NCBI RefSeq assembly: GCF_933775445.1
Contig: NC_065872.1
Span: 8,308,001-8,372,000 of the forward strand
Source: Argentina anserina
Taxonomy: Eukaryota; Streptophyta; Magnoliopsida; Rosales; Rosaceae
Direction: 5' to 3'
Length of the DNA stretch: 64,000 bases
Position 1 is the stretch's first letter. Every line of letters starts with the position of its first letter. Of this stretch, positions 11,721 through 25,010 are shown piece after piece. The notes under the pieces are model-generated. The model did no database searches. It saw only the letters and a list, made by a program, of their open reading frames with translations, and was not told the DNA's origin. A program made the position numbers and the translations under genes.

Positions 11721-13836
11721 TAAGATTTATCTTGTGCCCTAAAATCCGTCGCAAAAAATATTTAATTTTACTTAGATTTTTCTATCATTGCATATGAGTA
11801 TTTAAATTTGTCATCGATGTTTATTCTGCTTTATTAGAACTCAGTTGTTTGCTCTCTAGGACAGCAGTAATTCCGCCAAAAAGTAACCGTTTAGACAAGG
11901 AAGTCGATTATGTGAAAATAATTAGCATGTTGAAGACTAGTTCCTAAAAAAACAAAGATAGGTTCATAATAAAGTAGTAATCATTTTTTATTATCTAGTT
12001 TTTACATTTTTATCACTGTTTAATTTTATTGTGCACGAATATTGTTCATAGTTACTCTTCACGCTGCATCGTATGCAGTGTTGTATTATAGAATTTTCCT
12101 ATTAGTCCCATGCAGTTTTACAAAAGTCTGATCCATTGAAAGTATAACCACAATATGTACCTAACTACATTAATATGTAGCAATAAATTGAGAAAATGGT
12201 TTCGATCTACACATCTAGATCAATTTGAGACATTTCGATCTAGTGAAAAATAAGGAAGCAATTTAGCATGTCGTATTCAATTAGGGTTACACTGCATACA
12301 ATGCCACATACACACATTTGATTTCATCTTTATCACGCATCATTTTTAACAACATGTGGTGGTTCATTTTTTAAAACGATATGGAATGATCCTTATAATG
12401 GTTGTCTGCGACTTTCTTGTTTGGCTTAATAAATGTCATCTACAATAAGATTTCTTCGAGCCATTGACGAATCCAAATCATTTATGTATATGCACAGATC
12501 TCGTATATTATATGTGATCAAAGAGATTAACAAATCCTTCTGTGGTTGCTCTACAAATAAGTTGTATGGAATGGTCGGACATTGATTGTCTTTCCCTTCT
12601 GCATTAGCCAGAAGAATTATTTGGTACATTCCATATACACTGTATAAATATATTAAGATTATTTAGATTATATCAAAGAAGAACTATTAAGATCGTTCTA
12701 CTAGTTGATAATAATTTATTAAACTTAACAAATAAAATCGCTCCCCTGATTTTGTTGTTAAAACGGCTGATCTATTGAAATTGAGCTGAAAGAAAACTAG
12801 CCACGAATTTCTTTCAAATCACGATATGTTTTAGTGTTGTATCTAAGTGACTTCTAAACAAACGATTCATAATTTTGTACCATAATACAACGATTCTCAA
12901 ATATACATCACTCAACATAACCCGATACGCAAAAATGTGCCCACAGCACTACATGCATGATTCGACTCATCAACCGACTTCAAATCAATGAATAAATGCC
13001 CATAACTCATAAACACACGATCCTCACCCTCGACCGATTGTACCTCTGTCCTTCTCATCCTTTACAGTTCCAACTTACTGAAAAAAAAAACCACCATAAT
13101 AATCTGACTAGATTCGATCAAGAATGCTTGCTAGCTAGCTTGTTGCTCTATCCATCTATATCACTGAGCGCACTCTAGAACATTTTAAAGCCATTCACCG
13201 ACTCCTCGTACATACTTGTCTGCTTTTATAGTGAATCTATAGCTTGTTATATATATAGCTGTTGCACTGCTCGAGCTCCATATCTGACCTATTCCTATAT
13301 CAAATGGTAAACGAGTTTGTTTCACTAGGATCAAGGCTGCATTGTTGCGGCTTTGCGTTAATGTCAATGTTCATATTGGAATATGTTGTTAGGTAAAAAA
13401 CATGTAAATTGCAGCGGAGTTTTTGAACATAATATATAGTATTATAAAATTAATCTTCATACAGATTTATTGGAAATATATGTATAAATGAAATATGTAA
13501 TAAACATTAATATTCGATTCCAGTATCTGTGGTAATTTGAAATATATATTCTCTGCTTTTTGAAGCATCATTAGGTAGAGAAAAGGGGCGCGACATCCAT
13601 TTAAAAAAAAACAAAGAGAACTTCCTGCAACGTCAAAGTAAAAAAAAGAAAGGTGAAATTATAATTGGGCAACAAATTTGATAATTAAAAGCGGGAACAA
13701 AATGGAAAATACACTATTTTTAAATGAAGTAGATGATTGAGGAAGAAACTCAGATTGATATGGAAGCTCCGAGATGGAGAGCGAAGCAGTGAGAGCAAGA
13801 GCTGAGAAAAAATTATGACGTGTGTTCATCAGTACT

Positions 13837-14092
13837 AAATTTTATACATAAGTTGGTGGCAAGTATGTGATTAAAATCAAAATAAGGACAAAATTATAAT
13901 TTCACACAAAGCTTATGAACATTAACATGAATGGTGTTTGTCAAATTAATATTATAGTAAACACTGTCGAATTTTATACATGTGTCCGTAGTAAATATAT
14001 GATTAAAATCAAAATAAGAATAAAATTATAATTTCACTAAACTTATAAATAATAACATAAATAATATTTGTCAAATTAATATGCAGTAAATT
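13837..14092. repeat. Diverged tandem duplication, two copies of about 125 bp
   Basis: Two adjacent copies (about 13837-13968 and 13970-14092) share AATTTTATACAT, GATTAAAATCAAAATAAG, AAAATTATAATTTCAC and TTTGTCAAATTAATAT in the same order. Differences are scattered, so the duplication is old. No coding capacity is seen. Confidence 0.75.
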
Positions 14093-15161
14093 AGTAGGTC
14101 AATGGGGACTAGAATAGTAGTACTGTCTAGCTAGCTAGGTTGAATGATTACAGTAAAGTAAGAACCCTCATGAATATATATCAATTAGGACGTCAAACTT
14201 TATAGCTAGCCCAGAAAAGATGGAGTTAATTAAGCTTAAATACTTTGTTGTTTTCTGCAAGAATTAAGATATATTGAAGAACGTGCTTTTGTAGGTTGTG
14301 GTTGTGATATAATGAATAGTGAGATAGAGTAGGGATAGAAGAAGAAAACTATACAGTAATGCATGTCAGCCTCGATCGGGTTCACAGACATGTGTTTGGT
14401 GATTTGCTCTTTTCAGAGACCTTTCAAGTTGGTATTTGGAGCATGCATCATGCATCCATATATACCACCCAACTTTGCCCAACGATTGAAACAGAAAAAG
14501 TAAATTTCTGGGAGAAGATGAGCAACAGGAATATTTTTACCAACTCGATCGGCATCATCCAATGATTCCAATCCAAGAACCTTGTTTGACTTCTAGGGCT
14601 CTAGCTAGAATTATTTTAGCAACTTAGTTTGTAACGAAAGCAAAGCTTTTTATGGATATATTAGACTACTGAATTGGCGAATTCCGTTCTAATAATTCCT
14701 GATTACTTATGTGGCAGAGTTTCTTTTCCCATTGTATTTATTGTTTGGCTTGCTGTAAGCCTGTAACTAATATTCCCAAAACTCTAAAACACTGATAGAT
14801 CGGCTATTAATTAATCATGACGTGACTAACTTGTTAACTAATTGATGTTTGACATCTGAGCGTACGTATATGCATGCATATATGACATGTATGAGTTTCG
14901 GAAGCCAAATTTCAATTTTGTTGACACGACCAACGGCGAAGTTTATGGAGCCGATACGTTTTTTTGTTGACAATCAATTTTAAGACATGATTGGTCTTGG
15001 TGGAGCAAGCATGCATGGAATGCTTATGGGGGCGAACCGTGTTCCAGATCAAATTATTTTAGCTGTGATTGAGAAGGGATTTTCGGTGAGATAGTCCCTC
15101 TGCTGGTTGGATAATCAATCTGCATCATCAACAAGAGAAAATTTACCCAAAACATAAGTGC

Positions 15162-15205
15162 AAGATTAGACTATTGACTTGTCCAAAAAAAAGATTAGAC
15201 TATTG
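15162..15205 (+). repeat. Micro-insertion with poly(A), flanked by 15-bp direct repeats
   Basis: AAGATTAGACTATTG at 15162-15176 is repeated exactly at 15191-15205. The 14 bp between read ACTTGTCCAAAAAA. The arrangement of long target duplication plus A-tail is what target-primed reverse transcription leaves, but almost no element body is present. Confidence 0.6.
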
Positions 15206-16519
15206 TCATCACCACGGACCTGTAACCACATCTTAATTAGAGACCTACTCTAAATAAACTTCACAAAAAACCAACCAATAATGTACTCTGCCTCGTTTTA
15301 ATCGATTGTAACAATGAATGTATGTAAGATATATTCTGATTATGTCGATGACAGTCAGACAAATCCACACGGAACTTAATCCTTAGTTGCAGGAATTATG
15401 TATATACATATGCGTATGTACGTATATGTTGGACTTCCAAAACCAATTATAGATAGAAATTAAAGATTTGTATGAAGCACATGGCTAACTGTACCTGATG
15501 TTAATGCTATAATAATATTGATTATCTGGGAAATGTGAGGATCATATCGATCGAGTCATTGTCTTTGACATGGTTTTATTTTAAGAATTGGAAGAAACAG
15601 ATCATGTATATAATTCATCAATTCTCATTCATAGTAATTAACGATATTCTTTGTTATATTACGGGAGCTTCTGCCGCCCTGCATGAATAAGATATCAATA
15701 ATTCAAAGAAATTAAGAGGGAGTGAGAGTTTAATATAATTTCGACCCGTCCTCTTACATTGAACTAGTACAATTGGATTTACATGTTAAATATATAAATC
15801 AATGGCAGTCAAGGTTTTGATAGAGTAATATTTTTCGGACTCTGATTAATCAAGAATAAAAATATGCATTGTCGGTGCATAGAAGAATTTTCGCAAATTT
15901 CAATCTCCAGAATGTCCTGTAGGACTGGAAGAGCTCATCGGTAAAGGTCATCCATTGTTTTTTTTATGACGATTGTCGTAGACGGGAAACATTTATCATT
16001 AAGTTGGAGGCCGGCCTTGACTGCAAGGGAGATTGAAGACAGTTTATGCAGCCGATATATATAATCAACAGAAATGTTGATCATCTGGTTTCTGTTGGCC
16101 ATATGTGAGACATGTACGATTTTGCATGAGCTTAATATTGCCCATCTTTCTATTAGCTCCACTCAAATTCCGGTCCCTTCCCTTCCAGGAACATTGAAAA
16201 CTACTTCCGGGAATGTAAGTATCTATTTCATTTCGGAGCAAAATTTAATAGGGAAGAAATAGTTTTCCTTTTCATTTACTCCCGGACACAAAAATGATTC
16301 TATTGTATAAAATCGAATAGATAAAACGTAGCAATTCAAACTCAACAATGAAAGTCAAAATTAAAAGTTTAATCAAAATTGCACAAGGGGGCTTTAACAT
16401 AAATTATGAAAGTTGGCTCTGATATTAGTCTAGCTACTAACTATTGTTGGTACAAAAGAATGTCACATGTGCATCTGGAAACCATAAAGCTGGATCGATC
16501 TCATTCTTCTCATGCTTAA

Positions 16520-19508
16520 TTACTTTGGCTTCTTCCGCATTCCCATTCGTGATTTTGCAAACCTGAGATTCTTGTTAAAGACAACCTTATACTGGAAAAG
16601 TGAACAAAAGCAAAGGAAAAACGAAGACAAAAACAAAAAGGAGAAGAACAACTAAAGGATACTCTAATCTCATGCCCTCTCCAGATGTTGACGAGTAGAG
16701 AATTGTGCCTTGCAGATGGCTCAGTGCACCAGTTGAGGTAGCAGTATCCTGCAGCATAACAAAAGATGATAAGAAAGTGGTTTCAACAGGTGATGAAATG
16801 AAGGACATATATGTCACATAACACCAGTGAACATTTTAGAAAACTCAATTTTCAAACATAGATAGTATATGTACCAATAGGATATCAACGAGGCAACTAT
16901 ACATTCAAATGACATTAGTCCGTCAACAAAGATAATAATTTATGTCCAGCACAGCGTTCAACCTATAGTCCTCACCATGATGTTGAAACCGGTAGAAAAC
17001 ATACAAATATTTACAAAACATATTATTATTTAAAAACAAATGAACACCATCTCAGAAAGATCATATTATAGAGGCATGTTAAGACTGGGTGATCTCTAGG
17101 TAGATGGTATAACTCCACAACAGGAACAGAGTACCTGAAAATCAACGAATGCAACTGGAGCTCCATATGTGCTCTGTATCTTCAATTTTATAAACCCGGG
17201 GCACCTTATAAAAAAAATCGGAGTTAATGATGTCACATATGACAGAATAAGATGATGATTCAACAGCATAGCAGCTCACCTTGAAAATACTTGAATTAGC
17301 TCTTGCTCTGTGCAAGTTGGCCCCAAATTAGCAACAAAAAGTGTTGGGCATGGAGTATTGTTTTGTGGAAACTGCTGCGCTGAGGAAAAATTCTGCCATT
17401 TCATAAACCGAATGAGACGCATAATTAGAACCCCTTAACCATGGAGATTATGAGACATCATATTGCGAGTTTCATATACCATCATAGGAGCTCATTGGTA
17501 GCATTAAGTTACAAAGGCTTTTGATTTGCCATTGAAATGATTGCATAATATTTCTAAAGCCTGCTCAGTGTAGCCCCAAAATTCAAATCCACATAAGGAA
17601 CCTGTATACAGCTTACAATGTAATTCGTCCGATCACAACCTATCACAGGCTGTAATAGGACGAATTACAAATGTATCACAGATATAATCATGTGGAAATT
17701 TTTATAGGAGTTTTACAAATGAAGCAACCATACCATATTTGAGGCTATTGTCTCGTTTAGACCACTGCCACTGAAGCTGCCATGACTGACGAGGATAGAG
17801 AAAAGCAATTGAGTATAAAGAAGCTTGATAAATATATAGGAAACATATGATACATTTAAAAAAAAAAACAATTACTCCAAGTTCTTGGAACAGGACATCC
17901 AGCAACGGCTGTTACCAAGCAATTCACATTTCCACTAGAAGTGATATATTATAAATATCTGTGCCGATTATCTAGTTAACGTAATCACTTCTATGTTGAA
18001 AGACAGAAAAATGAAAAAAGTGTGCTTAAGCAGTGCAGACGACCTTGGTGCAGATGGATAACCAATCATGTTGTAAGCAGAATTACCCATTCCAGGCATG
18101 TGAATGCTGCCAACACCTGCTAGTGTCCAAGCGTGCAAAACATGTGCAATGTGAGCTTTAATAATAATGTGTCCTTCAAGTGACTAAATCATCATTTCTG
18201 ATCTAATAGACCAGCCACATAGAGAAGTGAGATACTCAGCTGTACAGAAACACTTCAGGATCACATAATAAATTTGGACACATGACACTTGCATGAGCAA
18301 ACTCGTTCTGGACAAGCAATTACAGGTGATCATCTTACCAGGATCAGAAGTCGCCCTTGAATATGATGAACGTCTAGCTCTCTTATCCGCGCTAGATCTT
18401 TCATCATCTGCACATAATGAAAACACAAATTGTAGTTCGAAGCTGGTCAGAATGCAGGAACAAAACAAAAGGACACAAAGAAAAGTGTACATAACAAACC
18501 AACCAGCTACATACCAGTTCTTGAGCGCTTGGACCTAGAATTGGATTTTGCTAGGTCTATATATAATGTCGACCCCTTCTCAAGATCAAATACCAGCCCC
18601 TGAAACAAAATTTACAGTATGCGTGATCAGTCAGATTTTTTTTTCCACATATTTCTTCACGCCACTATATTCACATAGACAGCGGAAAACTCTCCACCAG
18701 GAACAACAATGAACAGAATGAAATCAATTCGCACACCCCAACCGCGATACGACATTATACCCTTGTGCCAGGCTCTCAAGAAAGTAAACAACAACCAAAA
18801 CAAGTATTGACTATACTCGCAGTGATGCATGCCGAAAGAGAATTACAAGTCGCATGATCCCCCCAACAACAAAATTCAAAACAAGCAAATATGCTCCATA
18901 ACGAGCATTACCTTCTTCGATCAAATGTTAGGTAACAACAGTCTAAACACAAACATGACATTACTAAAAACATTGCATAATTCTCGTGATGATGATGATA
19001 TCAAATGCTTACATTCAGTGCCTGCATCGCTCCGATCGCAGATTGCTGGTCCAAGAACACCGCAAACGCAAAAGGCTAAACATGAAAACAAATTCATCAA
19101 CAAAAAAACACTTCCAAAAAATTGTCACGAACAATCAAAACTCTCCAAAATCGCGCAACTAGAATTTCTTTAATTTCAGTCCTCAGGCGAAACTACCTGA
19201 GTTTTCTCGGTGGGGGTACGGAGGTGGGAGGACTCGTAGCCTGGAAACTCGCGGAAGAGGTTGTAGATTTCACGCGCCTTCACATCTTCGGGTAGGCCCG
19301 CCACGAACAGCGTCCGGACCTCGTCGTAAGCTGCCCGGGTGTAGGGAGCGTAAGGCGGAGGCTGGGATGGGTAGTAGGGCTGAACTGAGTGATGCTGCGT
19401 CGGCGGAGCCACCGGAGGAGGAGGCTGAGGCGGTTGATTGTAGTATGGATAGTGAACGGAGCCTGGTGGCGGAGGCGGCGGAGGGTAATAGGCCGCCATG
19501 TCGTCCAT
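16520..19508 (-). CDS. RNA-binding protein with two RRM domains (RBPMS/couch potato-like)
   Basis: Ten exons join in frame: 19197-19508, 19013-19075, 18515-18599, 18339-18407, 18044-18116, 17734-17785, 17280-17392, 17135-17204, 16663-16748 and 16520-16562, giving 321 residues. The N-terminus (1-62) is rich in Pro and Tyr. RRM1 (about 64-150) has RNP2 TLFVAGLP and RNP1 PFAFAVFL; the GYESSHLR segment resembles the animal RBPMS family. A Ser/Arg-rich linker follows (about 150-180), then RRM2 (about 230-305) with TLFVANLG and PVAFVDF. The protein ends with a basic tail, MGMRKKPK. It should bind RNA; nuclear or cytoplasmic roles in mRNA processing are inferred from the family. All ten junctions use GT-AG. 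A CCT/CGG-rich coding 5' end is normal for the Pro-rich head. Confidence 0.92.
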
Positions 19509-20316
19509 TTCAGATCACTGTAATCGAAATCAATGGCAGAAAATAGACCGGAAATAGAGAGAGGGAGTCTAGTCGGGTTGAACCGAATCGGACTTTATTG
19601 ACGTCAGCAATTTGTGTGATGTATATTATTTCGGAATATATACACATTCTGGACCGGAGGGGGTTGAACCGGGTTCAGATTTTATTGGTGTGACGATAAT
19701 CAGAATCCGAGAACCTGATCGGTTTTAGTTTCGAATTCAATTCAAGAATAATCTTTGCTTTGCTCTTTTGAATGTGAGAGCTTGGGACTAGTTTGAGCAC
19801 AGAAGAAAGAGTCGAAAACCACCACCTGCGTGTGGATCGTGTACTACAAGCATCCAAGGTCCTTTTCCAAATTCATGATACCAACTAATGAGGCAGATGA
19901 AATGAATTGGGGAATATTTGGTACAGAAAAGGAGAGATGTACTTGGATGGTTGTAGAATTCAAGCTCACAGAAACAGTGGTCATAGATTCGTACATGAAC
20001 TCAATAGATATTTGCATCAAAGGAATTTGGCAAACTCATAAATCAACACAATAGGCATTGCCCCGACAATGTAAGTTTTATGTTTCTTTTTTCTGAATGA
20101 GATCAGTATTACTGGACTGCTTGCATAGTGACAATACATTAACCCAAGTTAATCCAAGTCTGATATGGGGAAAATAGCTTAACCGTGTAGAGTCTACACA
20201 TGATGCTAACTAACACTTCCAAACAACGATGTTTGACATAACATGCTTCAAACAAAAGGCGGCAACTGACATATACCAAAGCACCAGCAGTCTGGGTCTC
20301 AAAGACCAGTTTTGCA
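19509..20316. other. Intergenic spacer between the RRM gene and SCE1
   Basis: Both neighbours are on the minus strand, so this holds the RRM gene promoter and the SCE1 3' UTR. No additional gene is supported; open frames here have no recognisable domain. Confidence 0.6.
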
Positions 20317-22417
20317 TTAGACCAGAGGTGGGTATTGCTTGGCCTGCTGGCGAACCCTTCTCTTGTACTCTGTAGAATCCTGCATAAGTTCATCAGAGTA
20401 GTGTATAAGAAAAGAAACCATGCACAGAATAAACTAAACTTCAATTTTTTTCAGGATAAACTGACTCCTACCTAACTTTCAAGAGGTGGGTCACTTCTCA
20501 CAAGTAATCTTATGGTACTATGTCTAGCCACTATCAGATAGCAATACAAAGGCATACGAAAGTTGCAGTTGCTTACAGTGCTAAGTTATGACGACAATTA
20601 CCATTGATAGGCTTCAGGAAGCAAGAGGTTGAACTCTTGCTAACTGGACAAGCATCACCCCAAAATATTTGGGAGTACCATCTTCACAATTTGAAAAGGT
20701 GATAGCCAACTACAGTTGCTAGAGGTTGAACTCTTGCAACTGAGACACTACCACTACAGTTGCTTCAAATTGAGTATAGAAACAAAGGGGAGCAAACAGG
20801 GTTGTGAAGAAGCAGAAATACCTGAATGAAGAGGTGATAACCTTCAGTCTGTGCCGGATCAGATGGATTTGGCTGATCAAGTAGATCCTGAATGCCCACA
20901 AGAATTTGCTTCACAGTAATGGCGGGTCTCCAACCCTACAAGACAAACACGCTAAGTAAAGTGTGGGCCAACTAAATTCACCATGCCAAAAGAGTTGCCT
21001 TTAGCTCTTTAGAAACTAAAGGAAGGAGAAGGTACTCACACTGTCCTCATTGAGAATTGATAGACAAACAGTTCCAGAAGGATATACATTTGGGTGGAAG
21101 AAATTTGCTGGGAATTTGCACTTTGGAGGCTTGCTAGGGTAGTCTTCACTGAAGTGAAGTGTGAGTGGGAAGTACCCACCCTCCCAGTCAGTCTGCAACA
21201 CGATATTATTAAGATAATGTCAAAGCCAAAATTTACACCTAAAATGAAAGATTTGGTAGTGCTTCACCAATGTTCTGTATATCGTATTGCAGAGGAAAAA
21301 TAGAATAGTAAAGTCACGCTGTTGATTAACAATAATATAATGTTCCCGTGTAGCACATCCCTGACTTGGAAATCCTTGATTTAAAAAAAGGCCCCAAAAA
21401 CCATGTAAAGATCAATCAGACCCTATTGCACAAAAAGGAAACAACAATCTCAACACAAAATAAGGAAGTGGAATTCAAAAGAAAGCATAAAGATAAAGAC
21501 ACTATAGATATCAGGGAAAAAAAACCCCAAAGAAGGCCATTCCTGTCCGAGTCTCCCATTAAAATCAACTTCTGCATTATGGTACAAAATGTCAGAAGCT
21601 AAATACACCGATATTCCATCTCTCTAGCTAATAACATAAATCCATACATGCATGCTAAAGTTATTGATCCAAAATTCCAAGAGAATAAAAGTCAATTTTA
21701 TCATCCAGAAGCTGAGTTTTGGCAGGCAGTAGTAAACTCTCAAAGCCTATGAAATCAAATAACTTCCATACACAAAGAATCGTCTAGAACTTGCCAAACA
21801 CAAAATGACTCGAACTAAATTAGCTAAAACTAGCTCCTTCAAGCTTACCCATGAAATCACTAACAAAAACAGAGCTCATAGAGTTCACTTAATCCAATCT
21901 TAATCATCAAAAGACATATACAATGCACAATAGCTTTAGCAAAGTTCCTTTGTAAAAAGAGAGATTGATGTCAGTCCTTAGTTCGATATATTGCCGATCG
22001 AAAATCAGTCGCATTCAAGCAGCATTAAACTAACAATTACTAACTTAACAGAACAACAAACCAAACAATAAGATAAAACAAACACAAAATCCATAGTTTT
22101 CTCCGACACCCAATGTTCAATCACTCCCAATCCAACAAAACAAACACTAGAAATCAAAGTATTGTCAAGTGCTTACACCAGCCTTGCCCGGAATCGTGCA
22201 ATGCCACACCATCAAATTCACAGTCCCATCCGGCATAGTCTCCGGCTTCGCCACAAAACCCTACAAAACCACAACAAACCAACAAAATCAGACCCACAAA
22301 ACAAAACCCAAAATCCTCAAAAATCATCAAAACAGAAACATCTCTCACATGAGGATGATTCTTCCGCCATGACTTGCGCTCCTCAGCGAGACGACCACGA
22401 GCAATACCTCCAGACAT
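20317..22417 (-). CDS. SCE1: SUMO-conjugating enzyme E2 (SCE1/UBC9)
   Basis: Five exons (22349-22417, 22177-22260, 21040-21192, 20822-20935, 20317-20379) join in frame to 160 residues, exactly the usual length of plant SCE1. The whole protein is one UBC fold. The N-terminus [15 protein letters not shown] is the SUMO- and E1-binding helix of UBC9; the HPN tripeptide lies at about residues 88-90, with catalytic Cys94 in SGTVCLSIL. The C-terminus reads KQYPPLV. The enzyme accepts SUMO from the SAE1/SAE2 E1 as a thioester and transfers it to Lys in psi-K-x-E sites, alone or with SIZ1 or HPY2 ligases, mainly in the nucleus. The second-exon donor was set at GGT^GTAAGC, because only that restores the conserved G-T-D-W. 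Nothing suggests a defect. Confidence 0.97.
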
Positions 22418-23940
22418 GGCTTTAGGGCTTTCCTACTCAACTCTGAAAATGGGTCTTCTCCTTCCCTTGTCACCCTTGAAGGGTTTTATAGAGAGAGGAA
22501 AGAAAGAAATCGGAGATTGAAAGAAGGCGACTTTTGGGAGACACTGGTGCCAAACAGCGAAAAAATATTTATGCAAAAGGAAAATGGGATTCTCTTCTTC
22601 TTATTATGGTTTCCAATTTTCCGGTTTTATTTATACTAGTTTTTCTCTTTGTGCTTACACGCGTCCAAAATTTCTCAATTTATCCTCTATTTTTTATAAA
22701 TTTTTGGATGTCGTTTTTTGTATTTATATTACGATAATATTTTTTATAAATTTAATTTAATTTTAAAAAAGTTAATAAATTATAGACTTTTATGATAAAT
22801 CAAAATTGTAACCATTAAGAATTTTATTTTATTTTATTAATAGAAGATATTGAACTAAAAAAAATGAGGGGAAAAGTCAAGGGATACAATGGTTTTTTAT
22901 TTAATTGTGGATTAATATTTCGCGTGAGAACCACGCCACTGTTAAGTCATTCACGTGACCCACGCTTTCAAGTGACGGCAGCTGATTTGATGATGACAAT
23001 GCGTACGGGTCGGGTTATATCAATGGGCCTTATAAATAGGTGGGTATCCGTTGATGGCGTTCATGGTCTGCTAAAGTAACAGCAGGAATTGGGCTGGATG
23101 ATGTTTTCCCCCGAGACCCCGAGTGGTACTTTAAAGTTTAAACTCACTCACTCAGAGCAAGATGAGCTCGGAAAGTTCTAGTTGCGCCTTCAAATTTATT
23201 TTCGACATATCTTTGATTTTCTTTTACCTTCCCGTTACGCCTCTTTTGTCCGACGTGATACGATCGTCACTGTTTTTCTTCTTTTTTTCAATTTATGTGA
23301 ACTAATCTTGACAGTCTAACATTCTTGTATAGTTTGAGTTTTTCTTAGTGCAAACACAGTGTATGTCCACAATTATATATGCTATACGAATATTGAGAAT
23401 TTATTGAGTCTGATGTAGTTGGCATATGGAAATGGTGTAGTGTATGTAGTTTCGAATTAGGAGTGGTATTGGAGGAGATGAAGCCTTCACTAGCTAGTAC
23501 AACGTAACACACAACAAAATTCAAATTTCAGATTATGATTATGGCAATAGCGACCCACCAACAAGCGAAATGAAGTTTGTAAATCTTTAGTTTGAATCAT
23601 GGATTGAAGATCAATTTAATCTAGACTAATTCTATCATTATTAGAGGATGTAAGAGCTTATAATTGCAGGATTAATCAAATTAATCTCCATCATTCTTTG
23701 TTGTCCCTGGTCAAGTGCATTTAACATTATCTTCAATTTTTCAGAATTTTTTTTGTAGCAACTAGTGGTTGAGTTGCATGAGACCTCAATGATATTTATG
23801 GAACTTATGTGAGGGTTATATTCAAGATGATGGTCTCACATCGAATGGCTCTGTGATATATAAGAAATTAAGAATATATATGTTCCCTTCTTTATTTTGA
23901 TGAAGACATACTATATTTCTAATAGTCAATGAAAGATGTT

Positions 23941-25010
23941 CTAAGGCTTTCTCCAACCCATGGGCTATTGTGTCACAATTCCCACATTGTGACACACTCT
24001 GTCTCCAACTAATGAGTTATTGTGCCAGAAGTAGCTCAAAATGGTCAAAAATAGTAATTTCGAGCTACTTCTGGCACATTTTTGTGACACACGTGGGTCT
24101 TATCTCAAAAATTATATTTTATCGTTGTTTTAGTGAATAATTTCATAAATACAATCAACATTTTTTAGTAAATATATATATATTATTTTTTGAAAAAAAA
24201 AACTGTATAATTCTTTGTTGAAATAATATACTATAACATTAACTCGTATTTTTTAATGTAATAAGTAATAACTCCTTAAATATACAACATTACTGATATA
24301 AAACTAATATTTTTTAATGAACCAACAAAAATCACTTATTAAAAAATAATAACTAAATTAAAAATAAAAATGACAAATAATAATAATTTAAAATAGAATG
24401 AATAATTTCAAACTTTGCTTCCATAAATAAATAAAATTAAAAATACATGCAAATGACTATTTTTCGGATATATCAATTGAAACACTATATAATCATGAGT
24501 ACTAGTATTTTTAACTATTAAATATAATTTATAAAATTTAAATTAGTTAAGTTGTCATGTAATTTTAATTTTAATTTTTATGAAATAAGATAAAAAGTAA
24601 TCGTTCATAATAAGATAATTTAGGCAACGTGAGTTATTTCCGCCATCTGATGACGATTATTATCCGGAAATGTCAACCGATACACTAAATGATCATGAAT
24701 ACTAATATTTTCTAACTATAATTTATGTAACTTAAATTAGTTAAATTTCCTGTAATTTAAATTTTTATGAAATAAAATTTCAAGTTTTAAATATATTTAT
24801 TAAATTTTATAATTTATTAGAGTAAATTTGTAATTAAATATTTTATAGAAATTAAAAGGTACATAAAAAATTAAAAACAATTAAATGACTATATTGTAGC
24901 ACACTTTGATTGAAAACAATTGATATGAAATCGATAAATAGTGTTAATTTTGTGTGCCACAGTGTAGCGGAAGAACTAAAAATAGTCCATTGGGTTTGAG
25001 AAGGCCTGAG
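23941..25010. mobile_element. Non-autonomous TIR transposon, about 1.07 kb
   Basis: The left end CTAAGGCTTTCTCCAACCCA matches the reverse complement of the right end, CTCAGGCCTTCTCAAACCCA (17 of 20). ATGTT flanks both sides (23936-23940 and 25011-25015), extendable to AGATGTT with an ambiguous end. Near the left end are two perfect hairpins: TGTGTCACAA/TTGTGACACA (23969-23978, 23987-23996) and TGTGCCAGAAGTAGCTC with its complement (24021-24037, 24062-24078). The interior is AT-rich with no ORF and contains a diverged direct duplication (about 24450-24600 and 24650-24785). A transposase from a hAT-, Mutator- or other-type partner is required; the superfamily is uncertain. Confidence 0.75.

Larger units (their letters stand above)
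4017..11740 (+). mobile_element. Endogenous pararetrovirus relic (Caulimoviridae), near full length
   Basis: The order on the plus strand is: initiator-Met tRNA primer-binding site, coiled-coil region, 30K-type movement protein, capsid with zinc knuckle, aspartic protease, reverse transcriptase, RNase H, a separate downstream ORF, then TATA box and poly(A) signal. This is the gene order of plant pararetroviruses. There is no integrase and there are no LTRs, which argues against Gypsy or Copia elements. About 7.7 kb is close to one genome length. All reading frames are broken by many stops and frameshifts, so the copy is old and cannot encode its proteins. A polyprotein plus one extra ORF resembles florendovirus-like layouts, but the genus is an inference. 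The exact ends are not visible. Confidence 0.88.
11741..16519. other. Gene-poor AT-rich gap
   Basis: No gene is supported in this 4.8 kb stretch; open frames are short and show no domain. It holds a small hairpin at about 12062-12076 (CTGCAT, 3-nt loop, ATGCAG), a diverged tandem duplication at 13837-14092, and a micro-insertion at 15162-15205. The sequence next to 16519 is presumably the 3' UTR of the minus-strand RRM gene. Confidence 0.55.
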
